Made by a program: the position numbers and the translations under genes. From Physcomitrium patens (Eukaryota; Streptophyta; Bryopsida; Funariales; Funariaceae): a stretch of 64,000 nt of DNA. Numbering within the stretch: the stretch's first letter is position 1; each line of letters begins with the position of its first letter. The notes below the pieces were generated by a model. The model was not told the origin of the DNA and made no database searches. It was given only the letters and a program-made list of their open reading frames with translations. The stretch is taken from assembly GCF_000002425.4 (NCBI RefSeq), contig NC_037261.1:2030659-2094658 (forward strand). Reading direction: 5' to 3'. Below are positions 12,246 to 23,827 of the stretch, in pieces.

Positions 12246-12690
12246 TGAATGTACGTACAACAATTTGGAGTGTACTTGTAGTTTAAGCCTTTGACATTTT
12301 ATTGTAAATTATGCAACATCTTTAAAACGTTTACATACAATTTAGGTAAGTAAATTTTGGTAGAGAAACAGGTAATTGTAAAAGTGTATCATGATTACAA
12401 AAAGTCTTATATATTTGTGACCAAGTGTTTATATATAGTTTTGGAAGTTTAATATCAATTGTATGACAGCATTATTAATTATAATATATAGTAAGAATGT
12501 GCAATGTTTTCAACTACTGTTAACTTTTTATTCTAATTTTTTTAATACACGTGATTAAATAAAATCATGTACGTAACTGAATTCCTCTTTAGTGTCTGCA
12601 ATGACTGTGATTGTGAACCATTAATTGATGACAACAAATGATTATTTAGATTATGTTTCTTGCCAGACTACAGGTTGCAATAGACTTTGG
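12246..12690. other. AT-rich spacer
   Basis: Nothing recognised. Confidence 0.5.
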
Positions 12691-14370
12691 CAACCCTGCC
12701 GGAGCCCTAATTTTTTCTTGGGGTTTTACGGTAGAATTTGCACTTGAGAGTATTTTTCTGTATCATTGGTCCAGCAAGCTTGGCATCCAGGACTTTCATA
12801 ACTTCAAGACTTTGGATTCTGATTAAAAAGCATCTAGCGCATCCAGTACACCAGCCAGAATGACTACCAGGACTTGTAAAACGGACAGTAATGTGAATAT
12901 AATGTGTCGCCACAAGAATCTGTTAGTGGATGCCATGATCACCAGCGCACAAAATTAAGCACTACCATGTGTACGATGCAGGTATCACTTTCCTGGTGGC
13001 GGAGAGTACTCTATTTTGCTAGTAGTTGACGGGGAAAGGCGTTCCATCATCGAGCAGCAGAAGGTGGCTTACGTAGTTTGTGGGTACGGGCTAGATCAAG
13101 AGAGCATTCAGACCTCCCAAGTATTTCTCGCCTTCTACAGGATCACGGCAAACGGGGCAGCACAATGATCTTTCGGATTCATCCACAAGATCGCCATTAC
13201 GTTATCTATTAATAGTCACCTATGGGTAGCAACTAGAATCCTCAGTTCACTGGCAGATAAATTAAGCGAGGCCAAAATCCCCTGCCAATGATGGGCTTTA
13301 GAAAAGCTACTCAAGCATCTGCGAGGACAATTAGACAAAATCTGATCCAAACTCAACAGCCTTACGGAATCAACTTGAAATGAGCAGGCAGGATAGAGTA
13401 CAGTATAGTTGCAAAGAGGATCGGCGTATGAGCTTTATCAAGACATCTCGAGTCCAGACGTGCTATTAATAGCGTTCGCTACTTATCCCTAAGTCCTGAA
13501 CGCAGGGAAACACATTCCATACCAATATCCCGCTACTTTCACATGATTCGTACGTACCATAGCGAGAAAAAGTCGCACACTATTAGCTGAAAACATCGTA
13601 ACATCGTAAGAGACCAATGTTCGACATCGAATGGGGTTCGCTCAATCTACTGATATTAAACCCAGTGGTCATAAGACATTGGATAGGAGAAGTAGCTCTC
13701 AGATTCGTTCTGTCCACATGGTCAATAGACTTTCAGAATAGCGTATATTGGGTATAACCCGATCATCACGGAGCTCAATCCAGTCACCACAATAATATGG
13801 AGAGAGGAAATCTGACAACGAGGACAACAACGCACAAACCCTTGCATGATACGGAACCAACAGATGGCACAGCGTCTCCAGTTGGCGTATAATATATCTT
13901 GATGATGCCTCCCCTGATGCCAAAACATATGGGTCTTACAGCTCCAAATCTAAGTCAGCCTGCGGCGGTTTGGCTCAACTCCAGGAAATCCAGTGTACAA
14001 TATCCCATGGAAAGTCCTGTGAGTAGAAACTAGCAACCTTAAATGTAGTAACGGTGTCACTAGGAGTGTTACTCACTTTTGATTCAATATCCCCTTGTCA
14101 CAATTACAGCGAGGCGATTTAACCCACACCACTATTCACACAAGAACGATCTCATTACCCAATTGACTCGAGCCTCAATGCCCTGCAGCAGAACTAGGCA
14201 CAGAATTGCGTGCTCAATATCTCACACCGCCAATGATTAGCGACATCAACAAGTGCCATGTTCTGCAGCTAGATTGATTTTGACTACAGTTTCGAGACAA
14301 GAATTTGAATTAGGGCTTCCACGATGAATAAGCCATTGATGGGAGTCCAGATTTTTGAGGCAGAAATACA
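12691..14370. other. GC-normal island, possible decayed gene
   Basis: Gene-like composition over 1.7 kb but no long frame. On the minus strand two separated pieces have paired cysteines: CCPVCRDPVEGEKYLGG (about 13130-13180) and CAICWFRIMQGFVRCCPRC (about 13810-13880), loosely reminiscent of RING-type zinc-binding sequence. They are in different frames with stops nearby. On the plus strand 14324-14437 is a 37-codon frame starting MNKPLMGVQIFEAE, unrecognised. It could be a pseudogene or a multi-exon gene I could not assemble. No function is proposed. Confidence 0.35.
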
Positions 14371-14545
14371 GGTTTGGAGTTCAACAGTATGCAGCTGTTT
14401 CATGGATGCGGATTTCCTACGGCTGCAAGACTTCTAGCTGCCAAGGATGAGGTTTACTTTTCGTGGTGTGTCCTAATATTTTGTAAAAAAATAATACAAT
14501 CAACACCACTTTCGCGGTCATTTAGTGGATTGTTCCTCTCCACTC

Positions 14546-14617
14546 GGGTATCTGGTCTAGTGGTATGATTCTTGCTTAGGGTGCAAGAGGTCGGGAGTTC
14601 GATTCTCCCGATACCCC
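14546..14617 (+). tRNA. tRNA-Pro (anticodon AGG)
   Basis: A complete 72-nt cloverleaf without intron. The acceptor stem GGGTATC pairs with GATACCC, with discriminator C as usual for plant tRNA-Pro. The D arm contains GGTCTAGTGG (A box). The anticodon stem CTTGC/GCAAG closes the 7-nt loop TTAGGGT, giving anticodon AGG (position 34 A would be edited to inosine to read CCN codons). The T arm contains GTTCGATTC (B box). A short T run for polymerase III termination follows about 15 bases downstream (14632-14635). CCA is not encoded as part of the gene, although CC happens to follow. It appears intact and functional. Confidence 0.95.
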
Positions 14618-14862
14618 CCATCTCAAGTACTTTTGAATTTTTCAAAATTGAGTTGAAGTTTCATAGCCGCCATGGAACAGGTGACGTCGTGAGTAAAATA
14701 ATTTTGTACATTTATGTTGATTAATTATTCAAATGCTACTTATGTGTTTTGGCACTCCTTTGTTGTTCTCCAAATCTCTAGCACATACCACTGAGGTGAT
14801 ATCACAATATACTTGCTATGTATACTTACAATGCATACTTGCTTGATAGGTCTTTAACACAT
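14618..14862. other. Spacer after tRNA, with one copy of a flanking repeat
   Basis: AT-rich. Contains CTACTTATGTGTTTTGGCAC at 14736-14755, which recurs at 15254 on the other side of the inverted-repeat element. Confidence 0.5.
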
Positions 14863-15120
14863 GGTGTTGCTAATGTCACCGCAATTTTTGCTACTACCAC
14901 TATAATTCATCCTTATTGAATTTTTAGCTATTTCTAATACAACTTGAAAAAACAACATACATTAAACATATTATCTAATTTTAGATTAGAACAAAAAAAT
15001 TAAAGAAAGTTATTGAATGTGTAGTGGATTGTGGTGGCAATAGCAAGAATTATGGTGACATGGAATGAATAGAAAACTTTGGTGGTAGTAATAAAAATTG
15101 TTGTGGCATTAGCAACATCC
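14863..15120. mobile_element. Inverted-repeat (MITE-like) element, copy 2
   Basis: A 258-bp element whose ends are inverted: left GGTGTTGCTAATGTCACCGC, right end (reverse complement) GGATGTTGCTAATGCCACAA. The similarity continues for about 40 bp through 'aatttttgctactaccac'. The same ends occur in copies at 11090-11408 and 33397-33620. There are no open frames. The size and structure fit a non-autonomous DNA transposon. No clear target duplication directly abuts the ends. The superfamily cannot be assigned from the termini alone. Confidence 0.6.
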
Positions 15121-15180
15121 TAAAAATATAATACTAATAATAATATTGAAACCATACAAAACTTAGTAAAGATTATTTCT

Positions 15181-15211
<31 letters not shown>

Positions 15212-15570
15212 TTTTAATTTTTTTGAACATCTCTCTTTAACACATATCATATTCTACTTATGTGTTTTGGCACTCTTTTGTTGTAGATTGAAAAGCTTTC
15301 ATTTATAATATCAAATCTTTGTATTTCTTAATTAAAAGTAAATTATCTTTTTTTCTTCATAAAATACAATTATATTAGAAGTTGCAGATTCTTTACTTTT
15401 TAATTGATATGATTCATAAAATTTCTTTCACTTTTTACTCTTTTTTTTATCACTTATCTCAAGTGAAATTAGATATCTTCTTTTTTCATTGTATTATTAT
15501 TACAAAGCTTATTGAAATTAAGATATGATAGCACAAATGCATGAATAAATGAGAGAATTAATGTTTGTAA
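15121..15570. other. AT-rich spacer with (AT)n run
   Basis: Contains an (AT)n microsatellite at about 15181-15207 and the second copy of the flanking repeat at 15254-15276. Nothing else recognised. Confidence 0.5.
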
Positions 15571-18190
15571 TGTATTAATTCGATTTATCACCAGAAAGAG
15601 CAATAAGATTGGTTAGAATTGGAGATATAGAGATGGTTCGAGCTACCTCAACATTTGCACCAAACCATATTACTTCTTATACCACCATAAGTGTTAGAGA
15701 ATCAAGAGTTGTTTTGCCTTGAAATTATGATAATATAAGATCAAAATTTTGAAGATTTATTAATCAAGTATAATTGATAATTAAGCTTCAATCTCAAAGT
15801 TATCCAACTCTTATATTACAAGTTTTTTGCAACATTGCTTTTGGATTTTAATATATTATGGTTCTCATCTTTTTTTAAATAATACAATCTAATATTAAAT
15901 AATTTAAAGATTTTTTAGCAAAGCTATATTCTATATATAGAAAATATGATGTAATTTGTATTGAGACCAATAAGATTTTTATTTTATATTAAAGAAATTA
16001 TTTAATACCATCATATGTTTTATAGTTTTGACAACTTATGGTTGATATCAAGTAGGATGATGATGTATTTATTAATTAGTATTTTTTTATAGATTAAATT
16101 TTAATCTAAAATTCACACAAATGTGTTTCAATATTTATACAATTCTATGATAATACCAATATCTTTTCAACACATAATTTTAAAAGTGGAAAATATACAA
16201 ATTGATACAATATGTTCTAAATTTATCACTAAGCAAGAAAAATCTTAACATTATAAAGAAAAATTGTACTTAAATTGTAGAGAACTTAAGCATATTAGTT
16301 AAAATTATTCAAAGAAGCAAAACAACCTTAGAATGAGAAGCATGACTATTAAAAAAGATAATGTATTGGAAAACAAGTTTTTCTAACAACAATAGAAACT
16401 ATGTAGCTAAAAACTTAAGCAACAATCAGTGAAAGTTGTATTTTTTTTTTGAAAAATCTTCTCGTTTTATAATAGATGTTTACTTAAGATCTAAAATTTA
16501 CAAAGCTTTTATCTTATTAGATTCAAGAGCCTCAATTTTCTTTAAATGAAGGCTTTATTAAAAGATATAATATATTTTTAGTAAAGAAACTAAACTTGTA
16601 TATATAAAGTTATAGATGATTGTCTTTTATCTTTTTGAGAGGTTACCTATAAAACCATTTCTATAGATATAACAAAAAATGATCATAATAATTTAATATC
16701 ATTAGTTCTTATTCTAACATAATCATTTTAAGTTTATTGTGGCTAAAAAAATATAACTCTTTAATAGACTTGATTTCTTGTAATCTTTATTTTTTTTTAG
16801 TTTAACTAAAACTTTTTTTATTTAAAAATTGGATCATAATTCTAATACAACAAAATCTTTATTTCTATGAGTAAGGCTTTTATGTATGCTATAAAAGAAG
16901 AAGCTTTGTTTATTATATATTATATTTATTTTAATAATAAAAAGACTTCAAGCAACATTGCAATCTAATGTAATAATTATTAAAACATGTTTGAAAAGAA
17001 AAATGAAAATATACTTTCAAATCATTATCTTTACGATTACTTAGTTGATTTTTAAAAAAGAACACAACCTCCATTTGTATCAATCTATAACTTATTACAA
17101 AATGAGTTGGTTTCATTTAAAGAATGTATTTTCAAGAACTAAGTTAAGAATTTTATATACCATTCAAAATCTCTTATAAGATCTTTTGTCTTATTTGTAA
17201 AGAAAAATGACATATTATTACAGACGTATATGGAATATCAATAACTTAAGAAGATTATCATTAAGAATAATTATCCTCTATTTTTAATATTACCACTATT
17301 CAATCAATTTCATCAAGAGTAGATCTATATCAAAATGGATCTATAAAAACATATAATTTGATATATACAAAAAATAAAATGAATGATAGACTATGATTTG
17401 AATAAGTTATAGCTATTTGGAATATAATGCTATGTCTTTTGAATTTACAAATGCTCTAAATTTTTTTCAACACCTAAATGAATGATGTTTTTTTAAGAAT
17501 TTTTAGATGATTTTATTATTTATTATTTAAATGATATTTTGAACTATTTTAAGAATACATACAAATATGAATATCATGTTTTTTTTATGTTTTACAAAAA
17601 CTTAGAAGTATAAAACTATACACCAAGATAAAAAAAATGTATATTTTACACACTTAAATTGATTATTTAGAATATATTAATTCAAATCATGGCCTTTTGA
17701 TGGATCTTAAAAAATTTTAGACTATTATGGATTGAAAAACTCCAAGAACAATAAAAAGTCCTTTGATATTTTTTAAAATTTATTAACTATTATTAGATCT
17801 TTATTAAGAATTTTTTAGGCCAAAGCTCTATTTATATGCTTGATTTGTAAAGACAAGCTTGAATAGAACAAAAAAGCCAAAATAATTTTTGAATTTTTAA
17901 AGATTACATTTATACTAGCATTATTTATGTATTAAATTATATTTTTTAAACCATTTTTTTATAAAAATAATGTTTCAAATTTTTCCTAGAATACAATGTT
18001 ATTATTAATAGGAAGAAATAAAAAAAATATCTTTTAGTTTTTATTTAAGAAATATTTTAGCAACCAAGATTAAATATAAGATCCAATACAAAGAATTTTA
18101 GATCTAAGATAATATAATTTACTCCATTTCAATGTCCTCAATATTTAATTATTATTTTTTTTAGAAATTATTCCTATAAGAAGTATTAAT
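15571..18190 (+). mobile_element. Decayed Ty3 chromovirus internal region (gag to RT/RNase H)
   Basis: At 15590-15690 the frame PERAIRLVRIGDIEMVRA, then STFAPNH, is a clear relic of the gag of the element at 47808-48071 (QGTIRLARSKDIEMVRAAST). Further on, decayed protease/RT-like sequence continues in the same direction, with an RT core-like segment around 17500-17560 and RNase H-like remains to about 18140. Integrase, chromodomain and the extra downstream frame are not recognisable and appear deleted. The sequence is extremely AT-rich, consistent with heavy C-to-T decay, and has no coding capacity. Confidence 0.6.
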
Positions 18191-18194
18191 ATTA

Positions 18195-18700
18195 AAAACA
18201 TCAATATTTATATTTATAAATAGTAGAATAAGAGGAATTAAGTAGAAGTATGTAAAAGTAGATTAATTTGATAACATCTCAATGACTAGCTTCTTAGAAG
18301 CTTTATTGATGTAAATTTGACTTTATATGTGGTTATAGTTGATTGATTGGTTAAAAAAATAGCCAACAAATTTACCATGTGTTGCACATGTCAACTACTT
18401 ATTTTATAAGTTGACCATGTAGTACATATGTTAAAAATTTGTCTTGCAAGTTAGACATGTCTTAAATGATCTACAAAATTCCACCATATAGCTTTATATT
18501 AAAAGAGTATATATGGAGGCAAGAGTGAATCCTTCAGTCTTGTCAACATCTTTCTTATTTCCAATCTAGTCTTTAGCATTTTTATCTTTGATAATTATCA
18601 TTTTAGTTTTTTTGTTGAATACACATACTTTCTTATTTTATTTTATTATCTTTGATATAATTTCTATTTTTTTATCTTTTTAATTTTTTTTCTTTAAAAA
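18195..18700 (+). repeat. Decayed LTR of the Ty3 chromovirus family (copy C)
   Basis: LTR landmarks in order: AGTAGAAGTATGTAAAAGTAG, GCTTCTTAGAAGCTTTATTG, 'tagccaacaaatttaccatg', TTGTCTTGCAAGTTAGACAT, GTATATATGGAGGCAAGAGT and the following 'cttgtcaacatctttctta' block. It lies directly after the decayed internal region in the same orientation, so it is probably its 3' LTR. The 3' boundary has decayed away. Confidence 0.65.
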
Positions 18701-19322
18701 TTCTATGATATATTATAGAACTTAATAATAATAATTTCAAAGTAACATACTAATTGTAATTGATAGATTCTTAAATTAATAATATTAAAAATCATAGACT
18801 TTCAAAAGCATTGCCTTATATATAGCTTGTCTATTTATATCAAACATTTAAAACCAAAAAAGTATTATTATTAAATATTTTTAACAATATTCTAATTATG
18901 AAATTAACTTGACAAACTTTTAATTAATTATTTTTTTCATAGAAATTTGCTATAATTTGTAAACATGCAACATTTTAATTTCAATTTAGTTACAACATGA
19001 TTTTTGACTTCCTGCTCTATGCGGAGCGTTGAATGCCAGCAAAGAATACAAACAATGCTGTCCTTGTGCCTTCGAAGAGGTTTGTTGAACGAAAAAGATC
19101 AATCATGTGCCTGGGACTCATTTCAATTACTTGAAATCTTTACTATTTTAAGATATCTTCGCATATGGCAAGTTTGGTGACATATTTCTTCCTGTAAATG
19201 TTGAGATAATCATTAACAAACATTCACCCAACAGTCTTTAGATCTATGCTTAATACTTTGAGCGAAAGTGACCTCGGAAGTGTTCATTGAATTCATTGTA
19301 GCAGTTGGTTTAAAATTGCTGG
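18701..19322. other. Spacer and 3' flank of the proteasome gene
   Basis: AT-rich until about 19010, then gene-like composition. The 19010-19322 part probably holds the 3' untranslated region of the minus-strand PBD gene. No other feature recognised. Confidence 0.5.
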
Positions 19323-20544
19323 TTATTGCATTAGATCCTCTTGTTCTTCTGCAGGCTCAGGCCTACCTCGTCGTGCCAACAGCCTGGCACCATTCCTGTC
19401 CACAATCTTGATTACATAGTTAGCTGGAGATGCAACCATCCTTGTTCCTATCTCCCAAATACATTTGTCTACCAACTGAAGCGCTTCCTCTACATTCATA
19501 TTCTTTTGGTAATACTTGTCGAACAGGGAAAGTATGAAATATGCTCCTGCAAAAACACATGGAATTGTTTATTGAATTGTCCTGGGAATACATGAAAATA
19601 AGTACAATCTAGAGAACTTTTTTGACATGCCTGCAGCATAAAAAAACTCACAATTTCAACATAGCACATATGGAGAACTTGGGGATAGGAATGAGAGCAT
19701 TCACTCACCAAAGCCCTGAGCACCTTTGTTCAGCTTTTGCAGTGTTGCAATGTAATCTAAGTAAAACAGACAAGGCCCAGTACGTTTGTCATACCCAGCC
19801 ATCATCATATTCACCTGATATGGAGCCTGCACAATCGCTAACTCTACTCAAATCCTAATTCCCATGTCTGGAAGTCTGCTATTAAACAATGATATGCACA
19901 TATGTACTTGAATACTTAAACAATGAATACATTTGAATGATGTGGATTCAAGTACATATTAATTGTGTAATTTATGGTACAGATTCACTCATCCTGCAAA
20001 CATCCTAGTGGGCAAAAACAAAACACCTTTCTTAAAGCTGTGGCAAGCTCACAGCGGGTGAAACTGGCAGCAGCGGATGTCGACAAGGGGATTCCATTCC
20101 GAAAGTGGTACAAATTCATGTTCTTCTGAATGAAATTAGAGAACTGCACCCTGCCCCACCCCGATCCTCCGTATTATTTGTTACCACTCTCAGCAACAAT
20201 AAAAAAATCACAACAGAAACGATCAGCGTTTCCTTCTTGTGTCGCTATGAGTTCATTCAGTGCTTGCAGGGTCAAACCAAACACACAGCATTAAACCTCC
20301 AAGTCCTAATCAACTCCTTCCCCTCAAAGGCTTTTTGCAAATCTTGCACCTACTGGCAATGAATTGGCCATTCAGTCGCCTCTCACCTGTCGCCGCTCTC
20401 ACCAATGCAACCAAGAAGCTTGTGCGAGTCCAGGCACGTAATTTTGTCCTCCGTCGTCTTCTGCACCACAATGCTCTGGTTGGCGCACGTATCCGCGACA
20501 ACCAGCGCAAACCCATCCCCCACGAATCCGAACAGACACTCCAT
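19323..20544 (-). CDS. PBD: 20S proteasome subunit beta type-4 (PBD; PSMB2/Pre1 type)
   Basis: Four exons on the minus strand: 20387-20544, 20027-20150, 19709-19826 and 19323-19546, with GT-AG introns and continuous phase, giving 207 aa (Arabidopsis PBD is about 204). The start [19 protein letters not shown] is the family N-terminus; an in-frame ATG ten codons upstream was rejected for that reason. Later signatures are [47 protein letters not shown] and [14 protein letters not shown]. This subunit sits in the beta ring of the 20S core in cytosol and nucleus; it is non-proteolytic and lacks the processed N-terminal Thr of active subunits. The C-terminal tail ([16 protein letters not shown]) is lineage-specific. 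Upstream sequence is gene-like to about 20820. Identification is firm; exon edges were inferred by hand. Confidence 0.93.
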
Positions 20545-21266
20545 GGGTTCTCGATTTCCCTCTTCAACGAACAAAACCCAAATTTTCGACGAAACTATCG
20601 CCCATCAAACAGCGAACCCACAAACAACTTCGAATTCCCTGCCACATTCAGTTGTAGGGCGTAACGGCAATCGTTCCAGGGGTGGTTCACAAGGTCGTGA
20701 AAGACCGTTACGCCGCCGCAGCAACCGCCGTTTGCCCCGCGTCCACGTCAGAGGCAGATCAGAAATCGAGCCTCTGACGCAGGTCTGACGTGTCCGGTTT
20801 GAATATGGGAAATAGCCCGTGTTAATGCATTCAATGCCACGTTATGCGCCATGTCATTAAGTTTGAAAATTTTACGATGAAAAATATACCAATACCCTAA
20901 AATAAATATTTAAATGAGAATACTATATTCTTGTCTTCAAGTTTCCATTTCAAAATGTGTTTGAATAGCTAATTCCTTTGGAGTGACATGCATAAAAATA
21001 ATGTGTCAATAGTTCTTTGCTTTGTTAATCTTCTCACAAGAAAAGAAGCTGCTAATTTATGCCAAAGCTTTATTTATTTTTATTTTTTTGAAAATATTAT
21101 TTTTTAAGTTTAACTTAATATAAGTATAAGTAAATTTTAACAAGCCAACTTTTGTAAATACAAGGGATAACCATATTTAAAATAATACTTAAATAAATAA
21201 ATAATTTTGTGCAGATTTTCTTTGTTATGCATTGTTACTAATTATTGCTTATGAGAATTGAAGTTT

Positions 21267-21305
<39 letters not shown>

Positions 21306-21653
21306 TTATTTCATGTCTTTAGCAAAACAATTTCAAAAGATACAATTTTAATAGAATTTAAAAGAGTATACATTTCTTCAAACATAAAATATTTACAACT
21401 ACACTTTAAGTATGTTTTGTGATTAAATTATTTTTACTTATAATAAGTCATTCATACCCATCTATGTGGATACAATTTTTTTAGTAAATGCTTTAATTTA
21501 AGCACACTCTTAATGGTATTCTTTTTCACAAAAAATACATTTATATATAATTTATTCAAAAAATGATTTTACTGGGTATTATATGAGTAAGCTTTAATAT
21601 TAATTTAAAAATATCTCTGTAGATTAAAGTTATATAAACATTCAACTGATATT
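20545..21653. other. Promoter side of PBD and AT-rich spacer
   Basis: 20545-20830 is GC-normal, CG-rich and probably the 5' leader/promoter of the minus-strand PBD gene. Beyond that the sequence is AT-rich, with an (ATT)n microsatellite at about 21268-21305. No other gene seen. Confidence 0.5.
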
Positions 21654-21670
21654 TTGAATTTTTTATGTCA

Positions 21671-21850
21671 AATCAATCTAATAAATAAGAATACTATTAT
21701 AATTATGATTATAATCAATCTAATAAATAAGAATACTATTATAATTATGATTATAATCAATCTAATAAATAAGAATACTATTATAATTATGATTATAATC
21801 AATCTAATAAATAAGAATACTATTATAATTATGATTATAATCAATCTAAT
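21671..21850 (+). repeat. Four-copy 42-bp tandem repeat
   Basis: The unit beginning AATCAATCTAATAAATAAGA starts at 21671, 21713, 21755 and 21797 and continues for 12 more bases into a fifth. The full copies appear identical by eye. Because 42 is a multiple of 3, one frame stays open as a 14-residue repeat, but this is a by-product of period length. There are no unique spacers, so it is not a CRISPR array. The near-identity implies a recent expansion or homogenisation. Confidence 0.9.
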
Positions 21851-21859
21851 AAATATGTA

Positions 21860-23240
21860 TAATCAGTAAAATAAAATGCAATTACATTGCTTGAAGAAGC
21901 GTCTTTCTTCCAACAGAAGGTTGCTTTTATTACCAGCACAAGGTGAATGATGTGGGGTCCATTTACAAATTATTGCATTGCTTCAAATTCAAACTTTAAA
22001 GACAAGAAGTCAAGGATTTATCTTATAACAATTTAATTGAACATTTTCTATTAAGAATGACACCTTGAAGCTAAACAGTGATAACAAAACATTCTCTAGC
22101 AACACTCTAGTTCACAATCTTAACCTAAAGTAAAATAAAGTTGCTATTCATGATGTAGGAAACTTGTGTTTTATTATAAACCAAAAAGTAATGTAATTTT
22201 GTACATTTTACATGAACTTCCGACATTGGCAACAAAGTTGATAGAAATGTTTACAATCCAACATTGGGCCATGAAGACTCAATTATTCATTAACTTTTGA
22301 ATATAATAAATATTGAATAACTACACACAAAGTAATTGTACTTTTCAGTTGATGTGAAAAAAGTTGTACCAAAAGTGACATAGATCAAAAGCCAATTCTT
22401 ATCCAATAGTCATATTAACTTTTTTTAAAATTAAAGTTTTTATTAATGTTATTTTGATTACTCATAGAAATGTACACATAGAAATAATTTTTGTTTATTT
22501 GATGAGATTATCTACTATTTTATGTTTTATTTCATATGTCAAAATTACAATTTAAATAATATGTTGTTAATAAACAAACATGGTCAAAGTTTATGCTCAA
22601 CAAAGTCTATGATTTTTATATAAAGTATATTGTAAACCATTTGACTGATAATATGCCTTCCATAGAATTTTAAAACTTTAGTAGAAGCACCACTTCAATG
22701 TTATTTTGTGAATAATTTGAGCCATTCCTTTTCTCAATGTTTTTAAAAGCACTGTACTATATAGAAAAAATAAAATAAAATAAATTAAGCACAAAACTGA
22801 AACCTATTTAACAAGGATCTGTTTAATTGTGATAACTGATTGAAATATATCATATTTTATACATTCATATTTTCAATAAAAGTACAGAATTCAACACAAT
22901 GGCATGATATGTAACAACTAAAATATTTCTACAAAAAAATAACAAAAAAACACACACACACACACAAACAAGGTAATCTTATAATTTTACAACCTAATTG
23001 TAACTAAAACAGCATTTTTCTGTTTTGATTAATATGAAAGCATGACGATGATGAATCCCGACGTGAAAGTCCACCACTTTAGACCCTTCTCCCACCAATC
23101 TGCATACAAATACATGAGCTTGTTGCTGGCGAGCACAACCAGATGATGATGCCGTAGACGATGGTTACCTCGAGCATCATCAGCAACAGGAGCAGCAGCA
23201 AAAGCACAAGAAGAAGAAGCACAAGAAGTTGACACTGTAG
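21860..23240. other. AT-rich intergenic DNA
   Basis: Nothing recognised apart from a (CA)n run near 22951-22967. Composition becomes gene-like from about 23040, where the upstream region of the AUX1/LAX gene begins. Confidence 0.5.
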
Positions 23241-23827
23241 CAGATTGTTATCCCAGGCAATGCAGCGGTAGCAGGAAGAGGAAAACTTGTGCTCATGTCG
23301 CAGATCCTCCTGCTGGCAGGCTAGCGAGTGAGTAATAGAAGACTATAACAGACAGACGTTGAATTTCTAGTCATCACTTGAAACGGACGATGCACGAGAT
23401 CGTGTAGAAAAGATTCTGCACCAGTTGGGTCCCTTGTTCGAAGCAACAGATCTCTGCAACACCTCAGAATTGCGAGGTACTTGTCTCTTCAGTGCATGAG
23501 CAATTGTTGTTGCTTTGGCTGCTGCTGCTCTTCTGTGTCCGAGGATCTCTGCTGTGAGTGATGCCGTCAGGGTCTGAGCTTGTGAGTACCTGAGCGTCGT
23601 CAGAAGACTGTGCGCCAAAATCGTATGCAGATGAGAGGGTTGCTGAGATTCGGGTGAAGTTGTTGAACGTTAACGGACTGCGGTGGCGTTGATGGTCTTG
23701 GTTGCGGATGAGTCGTGTTTCTGGGAAACCGTGGGATGTTGCTTGTTGGTTAGTCATCGTGAGGGAGAGTCGATGACTTCTAGATGTGTGGTTGTCTGTG
23801 ATGCTTGTGTTGCGAAGGGAGGTCGCC
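23241..23827 (+). promoter_or_regulatory. Probable promoter and 5' leader of the AUX1/LAX gene
   Basis: A GC-normal stretch directly upstream of the ATG with no conserved coding frame. Overlapping minus-strand frames of 83 and 128 codons here carry no recognisable domain and are treated as chance. The transcription start cannot be placed from sequence alone. Confidence 0.4.

Noticed and set aside
14454..14645. Minus-strand frame over the tRNA
   Set aside because: It reads through the complement of an intact tRNA-Pro gene.
20545..20574. Upstream in-frame ATG of PBD
   Set aside because: The family N-terminus is MEC(L/V)FG; the ten extra residues are not conserved.
20260..20788. Plus-strand open frames of 127 and 134 codons
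   Set aside because: They are antisense to exon 1 and the promoter of the PBD gene, which is clearly identified on the minus strand.
21671..21850. CRISPR-like array
   Set aside because: Contiguous tandem units with no unique spacers, in a eukaryotic genome.
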